From Cheiracanthium punctorium (taxonomy: Eukaryota; Arthropoda; Arachnida; Araneae; Cheiracanthiidae), in the NCBI GenBank assembly GCA_038373885.1, contig JAWZYV010010204.1, positions 1-64,000 on the forward strand: a stretch of 64,000 bases of DNA, given 5' to 3'. The position numbers and the translations under genes were made by a program. This document shows, one piece after another, positions 56,334-64,000 of the stretch. Each line of letters opens with the position of its first letter. The first letter of the stretch is position 1. A model generated the notes under the pieces. That model had not been told where the DNA came from, did no database searches, and worked only from the letters and a program-made list of their open reading frames with translations.

Positions 56334-58900
56334 TATTAAACTAAAGCTTTTATTTCTTGAAAAGCTGTTTCCCCCAAATCCTTCTGTTTTGGCATTTTAA
56401 AATAAAGACATTCTGTACTTTTTTGTGTGGTATATTGTTTATTATTTTAATAAAAGATAACAAAGTATACATAAGAATAAATTCATAGACACACACACAT
56501 ACACCAAAAAAAACAGTGCAAAATAATTTGTTTCCTCCAAAAATATCATTTTTCGTAATACCTTATGCATTTTATATAAGATATTTAGTGTGAATGAAAT
56601 TCTTATGATTTTTTACCCGTTTGTATAAACTAAAGTTAAAAAGTATACATTGAAAATGTTGCAGCTGCATGTCTGACAACTCAGAAAAATTTTAGATTCA
56701 GTGTCGTACCTAGGTAAAGTAACGTTCATGTGGCAGACAACATTATGCGCTCTTTCTCTTAGTTAGAAAGACACTGAACACTTAGTACGGTCATTCTAAA
56801 CATTTCTTTCGAATGACAAATTATATTTTCAAATTATAAAAGTCTCACAGATTCATGTTCTAAGAGCAGTCATTTAAAATAGATATTTTAGCGTTTTGTT
56901 TAACTTGTTCGTTTTCATCGTTTCAAGGAAGCGACGACAGCGATTTTTTCTTCTGCACTCAGCGTTGCTTCCCGGTTTGGGTCTTTCAGTGCAACTCAAA
57001 TTTGGGTTGCTGGCCTAAACAGGATCATTCAAAGACCGAAACTAGGAAGCAACGATGATTGCAGAAGAAATAATCACTGTCGTCGCATCCCTGTAAAGGT
57101 AAGAGTGAATGGGTTGATTGTTTCATTCATTGTGTCAGTGTCTTTGTTGGAATCTGTAACCCCTTTAAAGTATTGCGCATGGAACGTGCCCTACCTGCCA
57201 TACTCAGCTGCTCCACTGGATAGAGAAGCATAGAGAATATGAATTCATGTTGGATTTTTAATAGAATAAACTTTTTAAAAATCACTGTGATTGTGTAATT
57301 AGAGATGGTTACAAGTTTTATAAAGAAGTTGCATTTGAACTCTTCTCAAGAATTGTTAATATCAAAGACGCAATTTCCGTTACTGCAAAATCGTTTGATA
57401 TTTTGCAAAATCAATTCAGCAATAAGTTCTCTCCTCGCCCAATATGTTTAGTAGTAATTGTAAGTAAAATTAAATAAATCAATAAATCTTATTTAAAAAG
57501 GACAAAATGTACACTAATAATGCATATGCATGTATTTTATTTTTTTAATGAGAAAAGTCTTAAGCACGTATTGCAAAATAAAAAATCTATCCTAGCTCGC
57601 AGAACATTAGCGGTGGAAGTATTTTTTTGATTTTTTTAAAGTAAAATAATGTATAAATTGGTTAATCCTTCAGATGTTCAATTATGATACCTAGGCAGTT
57701 ACTGATAACTAGTACCATCGCTTTTACCTATATATGAGATCAAAATTTATAATGATTTTTATGTGAAATTAGATCTTATTCACAACGTTTTCTCTTTACG
57801 TTCAAAACAGAAATCAAACTTCTTGAAATCATCATAGAAGTTTTTAGAGCTACAATATAAATTCCATAACCAATAATAACAAAGAATTACACCCAGCAAG
57901 TTACGCTGTTTCAACGAAGATTTACACTCAAGGAAGGTCGAATATTATAGAAGAAAATATGATTTTAATCAAACTTGAATAGTGAATAAATATATTTTTA
58001 ACAGCAATGTGATCGAATTAGCCGAATAGAAATAGCCAGGAAGAAAATTAATCGAACATTCGAACCATTTAATCGATTAATTGACACAGACATAATTGTT
58101 ATTGCATTACAGAAACTTTAAGATCCAATGACGAATAAATGTTGATAAAAAATGTTGATAAAAATTCAGAATTTTAATCAACAATTTAATTCGCATTAAA
58201 TACAGATTAGTTCTACTGAAAATGATTTACAAATATTAATTTACTGATACCATTTAAATGTTTTTTAATTCATTAAGCAATTTTTAATTCATTTTTTATA
58301 ATCGCACTTCTATACACTTGGCTTTTAACCAAGTTTTTAAGGTATTGACCAGAGAGATTGCATTGAGTTTCAATATTTATCTCATAAAGTGCACAATTTC
58401 TATGAAATTATAGAAACAAATAATGTATATCAGAAACATTAACATATGCTTCGAAATTACGAGCTAACTGAAAAATTGGTATCCATAAACAGTAAATCTC
58501 CCCCCCCCCCGAAATTGCTTTTTTAGATTATAAAAGACCGATTTCGTTTGTAATTTCATAAGTGCAGGGTCACACGCAGGATTTTATTTTGGGAAGAGTA
58601 AAACTCAAAAGATATTTATCAAAAAGCAAATGTTTGAAATTTTTTCTTGCACGTTATATCTTTTTGCACCGTCAACTGTTTTTAAGACGAAATAACAGCT
58701 TATAAAGCTTACTTTCTTTGACCAGGAATGACGATTACTTTTTTTTGTTAACAACCCCTCAATTCAGCTTCCCCTTTCGAAAGGTGCGAGGTGAGGGGTC
58801 AAAGTTCTTCGGACTTGTGGGTGAGGAAATCGCTTATTTTGGAGAGTGGGGTTTTTTTTTTTTTTGCATTTCTAACTGACCCCTTAAACGCGACAAATCC
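56334..58900. other. Non-genic stretch with one foldback MITE
   Basis: No gene is seen. At about 56928-57095 an inverted-repeat element has arms of ~70 bp (GCGACGACAGCGATT..TTCTTCTGC and its complement GCAGAAGAA..AATCACTGTCGTCGC). The remainder is anonymous AT-rich sequence. Confidence 0.45.
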
Positions 58901-59260
58901 AATGGACGATATCCATGTGACGTCATTTTTCCACCAACACGTGACCTTTCGGCTGTGTTGATAAGTAATCTTGTAATCTGATTGGCTGAAGTGTATATTT
59001 TCCATCGACACGTGACTGAAATAGCCTCGTCTCAGTATAAGTTTTAATGTGTTAGCGTTTTTTTAATGGGAATCTGGGAAAAGATATCTTTTAGTTGTCA
59101 TGCACAGGTTCCTGAGAGTTATTGAAACATCAATAGGCAGCACAATACCGAGGCACAATTATTATTTTTGTAATTTTGCACTCATTACCAAGAGTCCAGC
59201 ACATAAACCTATGGAGGAAAGGTTGTTTGTTTTCCACCGTCACGTGACTTTTATAGCCTA
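58901..59260. promoter_or_regulatory. Cluster of CACGTGAC and TGACGTCA motifs (speculative regulatory region)
   Basis: TGACGTCA occurs at 58919-58926. CACGTGAC occurs three times in a similar context: TTTTCCACCAACACGTGAC (58928-58946), TTTTCCATCGACACGTGAC (58997-59015) and TTTTCCACCGTCACGTGAC (59229-59247). The last contains the palindrome GTCACGTGAC. These are bHLH and CREB-type binding sequences. No promoter or gene can be attached, and the repeated context may simply reflect a repeat. Confidence 0.35.
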
Positions 59261-59523
59261 GAACCCAAGGAGTCGATATCCTCCATTAAGGAGAATTTGT
59301 GCTCTTCTGTCATCCTTATCTTTCGATATTGCGGGACACAGCCACCCAGAGATCAGCAAAGGTAAACCTAAAGTTTATTGCTTTTCTCCCCCTCATCCCC
59401 CGTTGTTTAGAGAGGGGGAGTACAGTTTCACTTAGAGGACGCTCCCTCATACTCTCCCCTCCGTTGGAAATAAAAATAATTACTGCTTGCTCTGCAATGC
59501 TCTTTGAAAGCAACTACAGAAGC

Positions 59524-59960
59524 AGAGTTGGGCAAAATACATAAAAAAATGTATTTTCGATGCAAAATACAAATTACATTTATTCAAACACGAAAAATTA
59601 CAAAATACAAAATGCTTTCTAAATTGAAAAAATACAAAATACATTTATTTTCTTAATACATACAAAATACGAAATACGTCTAAAACTTCAATTAAGTAAA
59701 ATTTTCTACAGAAACTTCTAGTTTATTTTATTCCAGTGTATTTTAAGATGAACAAACAAATGTAATAGTAACTTTTTTTTTTTACATATACATAAGTTTT
59801 TCCTGGAATAAATTGCATCTTAAAAGGCATGAAAGCAAAAATGTGTGACAAGTATTTATTGAACGTTATTTTTCAGTGATAATGAATGGAATTGAAATAT
59901 AAAATTAAATATATTTCTAAACGAAGATGAGTTGAATTATCTTTCTACTTTAAGATACAT
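59524..59960. other. hAT-like end followed by ACAAAATAC-rich sequence
   Basis: CAGAGTTGGGCAAAATACATA resembles a known type of hAT end. It is followed by about 180 bp made largely of AAAATACAAA-type words. I found no right end or duplication. Confidence 0.4.
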
Positions 59961-59974
59961 TTATAGCCTTACCA

Positions 59975-60215
59975 TCGCACAGTAGTTATGTCACTGAAAA
60001 TGGTAGACTGCCGAAGAGTGAAGGACCCGGGATCGGGTCCCATCGAGCAGCTGTCGATCTAACAGTCTGGATTTTTGGTAGGTTTTTTCCAGATGTAACG
60101 TGAATACGCTTTAGAACCCCTTAGAAAGTTCTCCTACCAAGGCACCTTCCCATCCTTGGCAGATTGCCCTAGTATAGCGTTGCCATAATCACTTAAACAC
60201 AAGATACATTCATAT
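59975..60215 (+). mobile_element. SINE-like repeat, family A, longest copy
   Basis: The head contains GTAGTTATGTC...GGACCCGGGATCGGGTCCC, where GGATCGGGTCC is a weak B-box match. The shared core follows (CTAACAGTCTGGATTTTTGG, CCAGATGTAACGTGAATACG, GAACCCCTTAGAAAG, GGCAGATTGCCC), with a TTAAACACAA tail. This copy shows that the others are 5'-truncated. Confidence 0.65.
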
Positions 60216-61257
60216 ATTACTACAAAAGATTATATTACTACAAGATTGTGATGGAGGAGTGGAACAATATCAGCCTTGATGTTTTAAGAAAAGGACTTTC
60301 ATCTTTGAAATCAAGATGTAATATGATGGTTCAAAGAAAGGGCTATCAGACTGAACACATTAGAAAATAAAATTCTTATATTTATTTCTATATATATCTT
60401 TGCAAAATCGTTACAAAAATATGTGAACACCCTCTGTAGGGCACTTGCGGGAAACCCCGAAAAAAAAAAATTGTTGTGGAATATTACTTAAATGAAATTA
60501 ATTTACGTTTCACAAATCACCCGTGCATGAAGATTTTCTTAACATTAAACTTTTAAATGCCTGTGTCACATTGCTGAAGAGTTCTTTAGGGGAATTGCAA
60601 AAAATATTTAACATGAATTTAAGAAAATGCTTTTAAAAAGAATTTAACAGGTTTTTTTTTTAATTTTAGTTTTGAAGTGTTCTATATACGGTTAATGGGT
60701 TAAATATTTCAGGCTCTACAAATACTCAAGAGAACACATTAAATTACGATATATGTTTCCGAAAAAAAAAAATCTAATTTTCTCTTTTCTCTGACCAAAA
60801 GTTTAAATTTTAGAATGTCTAAAACTTTAGAGGATTTTTCGAACTACTTATTAGTTATTAGCATCAGATATTATTAAATTTATACATTTATGCATAACTT
60901 GCAACTATCTTTATAAAATAGGAAAATAAATGTCAATTTATGAAACTAAACTCTTCGAATAATTTGTTGGATTCAATTAAAATATTCAGATAATTTACTT
61001 TGATTTTCGGGTAGAAATTAAACCTTCATAATGTGTGAAAGATTATTTTAATACGTGTTTTGATACTATCTGTGCAGTTTCTAGGACAACTATAAAATGG
61101 AAGCGCCATGTCACGTGCTCCGAATACACAGCCTAAAATAAGATCCTGCGTCCACAACTAAAACGAATAAGTAAATTTTGAGGTAAATATATGTAAATAG
61201 TTAACGCAATTTTCTTCCTTCAAATTTCCCTTCTTTTCTTTTTTTCTTCCTGAGAGA
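60216..61257. other. Anonymous AT-rich stretch
   Basis: No gene, RNA gene or repeat boundary that I can support. Confidence 0.4.
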
Positions 61258-61595
61258 GTGAGCGCACGCATTTTAAATTAAAATTAGCGAATTTTAAAAT
61301 CGTGAAAAAAAAAGAATAAAATATTAAATTATTTTTTTCAAAACAAGCGATAGTAAGTGCGATGCTTCTAGCGTTTTAAAATATTTTTCTAAAGACAAGT
61401 TTTAATTATTGCTGCTGATAAAGGAACTCTTATTATACCCTTGCTAGACATCTCCGAATGACACTGGCTGGAGTAATTTATGGGTTGCTATCTTCCCGCT
61501 TTTGCCATCCCCACTTTAGAACGGGGGCCATCTTCGTGATATTTTCCGTGAGTCTAGATCTGCAGGGTCACGCACTGATCGTTCTTGAAAGGTGT
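61258..61595 (+). repeat. Dispersed repeat C, copy 2
   Basis: It starts GTGAGCGCACGCATTTTAAA and runs to about TCGTTCTTGAAAGG, matching the reverse complement of 44389-44820. The open stretch MTLAGVIYGLLSSRFCHPHF followed by RTGAIFVIFSVS is conserved at the amino-acid level in both. I do not recognise the product. Confidence 0.75.
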
Positions 61596-61879
61596 CGTCC
61601 CAGAACCCGCGGTAACCCCAAAGTGGGGTGGAAAATGGTGGGGATGAGCAGAGAGAGAGAATATTCTCTCTCCTTCAAGGTCGGTAACGAGATCGTGGGG
61701 AGATCGTGGGATTGCAGAATTCAACTGAGCGATAGTCCCTCATTCCCCCCCCCACACACACACACACTTGCTTTTACACTCTCTTATCAGTTCTGTAAGA
61801 ACCCGTTCAAAATACAAAAGCGAAATAGGATGGGAGAATGGTTCAATATGAACCAAACTTTTTTGGGGGAATTTTAAAT

Positions 61880-62490
61880 CATACTCATTCTTATGAAAAG
61901 AAAATTAATGAATATACAATGAAAAATATTATAAGAATTTTTTTTATCAACAAATAATGTCCCCCATCCCTCCCCCCCCAAAAAAAGAAAGAAAAAACCT
62001 CGATTGTAGTCCGCTTTAATAATAAATACTCTAAGGAGACAATTTGATACAAATACATATGAATTATTAATGTAAGTAGAAATTACATTTTTAGAGAGAT
62101 TAATTAAAAGGTTTTTGCAGATATCGTATAGCGAAAAGTTTTTTCAAGAATGTATTTTCCTTGGAATAAACTATAAATTTTGACTTCCTTTAACTGTACA
62201 CAAACTTCAAAACAAAATACTGATTACGATAAGTTTCATCAAATGAATTATGCATTTAAAATAAATGCTTGATTTCAAACTTATACCCGGAATAAACTTG
62301 CATTTCTTAACATTTTTTATTTAAACATTTTTATTTTATTTTGGTGATTTCAAAGTTAAATTCATAAATAAAGTGAATTGCAGAAACTTTGAAAAGTGCT
62401 GGAAGAAAACAAGATGTTGATGGGTGATTTCTTTTCCTCTTCTACAATAAAGAAACAATATCATTCCAATTATTTAATATTGTTGTTTTG
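61880..62490. other. Anonymous AT-rich stretch
   Basis: No supported feature. Confidence 0.4.
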
Positions 62491-62491
62491 T

Positions 62492-62672
62492 TCAGGCAGA
62501 GCATTCTAGGGCTATCTTCCAAAGAGGAAAATGTATTGAGCGAGCACTTTTTAAGGAGGCCTAACGAGTATCTATGTTACATCTGGGGAAAAACCTACCA
62601 AACTCCAGATCGACAACTGCGCAGTAAGCCGGAACGCTGGGCCTTCATGCTTCAGCCATCTGAAAATGTTCA
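62492..62672 (-). mobile_element. SINE-like repeat, family A, copy 6
   Basis: The reverse complement reads GTCGATCTGGAGTTTGGTAGG, CCCAGATGTAACATAGATAC, TCGTTAGGCCTCCTTAAAAAG and ATAGCCCTAGAATGC, in family order. It is diverged at the 3' side. Confidence 0.6.
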
Positions 62673-64000
62673 TCAATTATTTAATTGTTAATATTTTATA
62701 ATGCATTTTACAAATTTAACAGTGCTTTATTGGATGTATCAAGTTGCGCTGTTTTTAAAAGCTCGTGATGTAAATATTTAAATAGTTTTAATATTTTAAA
62801 TCAATAAAGTTTTAATGTAGTATCTCTGATCGGATCACTTTTTTTTTCAACACAAGGAATCCCGCAGAATTTTAAATGATGAAAAATCAGCAAATCCGTG
62901 AGATATTTTTTTACATAGTTGGTTGTGGAATGTATAAGTACTTTTGTTTCTGCAATTCATAGAAATACATCAAGTGAGCAGAAATTTTATAGGACAGGAA
63001 GAATTATAATTTCAGAATTTTAGAATACTGGAAAACGAAATTTTTTATTCACCAAAGCAATATTCCGTTAGATTTTCAGAGAAATAGTACATGCTTATTA
63101 AATACTTATATTGTTAAATATAGTATTCTGAAAGATTGAAATTTGTTCGGTTATTCAAAATTTTCTTCTTTTTTTTTCTTTTTTTTCGTCTTTTTTTTGT
63201 GCGTGTGTTTGTGCAGTAATTTCGATTTCTCATTCATTTTTTAAAAATTTAACAAACGAAAGAATCAATGCCCAAAATAGTTAAAACATCATTACTGTTA
63301 TACAACTTTTTGTAGCATTAAATAATTATTTATATATATAAATTTTTCTTTTGGCATACATACTCAGTCTTATAATTAAGTTGAATACCCTAAGTTAGTC
63401 TCTCAGTCTATATTTTAAATATACATATAGTTATAATTCGAAAATAGCAAGAATAACCTGATATACTGCAAAAATAATAAATGAATAATGCACAAAAAAT
63501 ATCACCCTTAATTTAAATCAGTTTTATCAATCTCTCGTGCGTTTTGTGAGCAACTTTTTATTTGGTTTGTTTCATTTTGTTCTAAATAAGGAAATATTTT
63601 TAAATAAGCGGTGGATACCGCTATAAATGTTTTTCTATCTTATTTTTCCACAAGACTACCACCTATCCTCAAATAGGGTAGACGATATAATAGATATAGA
63701 TCATTCATTATAAGAACTGTTGGGGATACAAATATATGTAGGTGTTATTTTCTTAAGTAAAATAAAAATTGGATTATTGTTTTCAATAGTTTGTACACAT
63801 TTTCGTAACACTGCTAAGGCTTTGAGATTTTGGGCTGGATTTCACACAGACATGAAATATATAACTCTTGATATTGTTTGGTATCCTATGTTTTCAGAGG
63901 TAGGATATCACTTTATTACGGAAATATCATAGCCAATCCCTCAATATAATAATAGACCCCTCCCCCCTTTTTTTATTGCACGCTGTTGGTGGTGCCTGAT
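62673..64000. other. Anonymous AT-rich stretch to the window end
   Basis: No gene is recognised. A 70-codon open frame at 63720-63932 has no known motif and no supporting context. Confidence 0.4.

Overview
This is a eukaryotic, AT-rich, gene-poor window. I found no host protein-coding gene, rRNA or genuine tRNA that I can support. Almost everything recognisable is transposon-derived. The mix of hAT-like, Tc1/mariner, PIF/Harbinger-like and Helitron DNA transposons, tRNA-type SINEs and Ty3/gypsy elements, together with a DUF4817-type helix-turn-helix protein, suggests an arthropod, perhaps a chelicerate such as a spider. The species cannot be fixed from sequence alone.

Layout. 1-8.7 kb: SINE copies, a mariner deletion derivative split by an hAT insertion, an AACGTTAT-rich block with a 30-bp-arm palindrome, an old LTR relic, a truncated composite carrying an HTH gene, and a decayed gypsy gag-protease-RT fragment. 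8.7-24.65 kb: one Ty3/gypsy element on the minus strand (320-bp LTRs differing at one site, 4-bp target duplication). It is broken by three hAT-type insertions of 402 bp, 6.8 kb and 4.1 kb, each flanked by a perfect 8-bp duplication. The 6.8-kb insertion contains another hAT, which contains a Helitron, which contains a SINE, so nesting is five deep. 25.2-32.9 kb: an element with CCCAGCAAAC ends holds a 5.2-kb hAT-type composite. That composite carries a foldback element with ~700-bp inverted arms encoding an HTH-only transposase fragment, and a decayed gene of a poorly characterised transposon protein family. 35.5-41.7 kb: a 6.1-kb hAT-type element with internal nests. 44.9-46.9 kb: another hAT-type element. 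49.3-56.3 kb: a complete second Ty3/gypsy element (921-bp LTRs about 1% apart). Its gag-pol lies in one reading frame with six in-frame stops and no frameshift. 56.3-64 kb: mostly anonymous AT-rich DNA with SINE copies, a foldback MITE and a small cluster of CACGTGAC motifs.

How it fits together. Target-site duplications let the insertion order be read directly. The most interesting pattern is that large hAT-ended units appear to have moved as composites: old, decayed passengers sit inside units whose duplications are perfect and whose LTR host is young. Two copies of one composite (4503-6007 and 27576-30284) share the same hAT end, the same internal insertion site and the same orientation, which is direct evidence for that.
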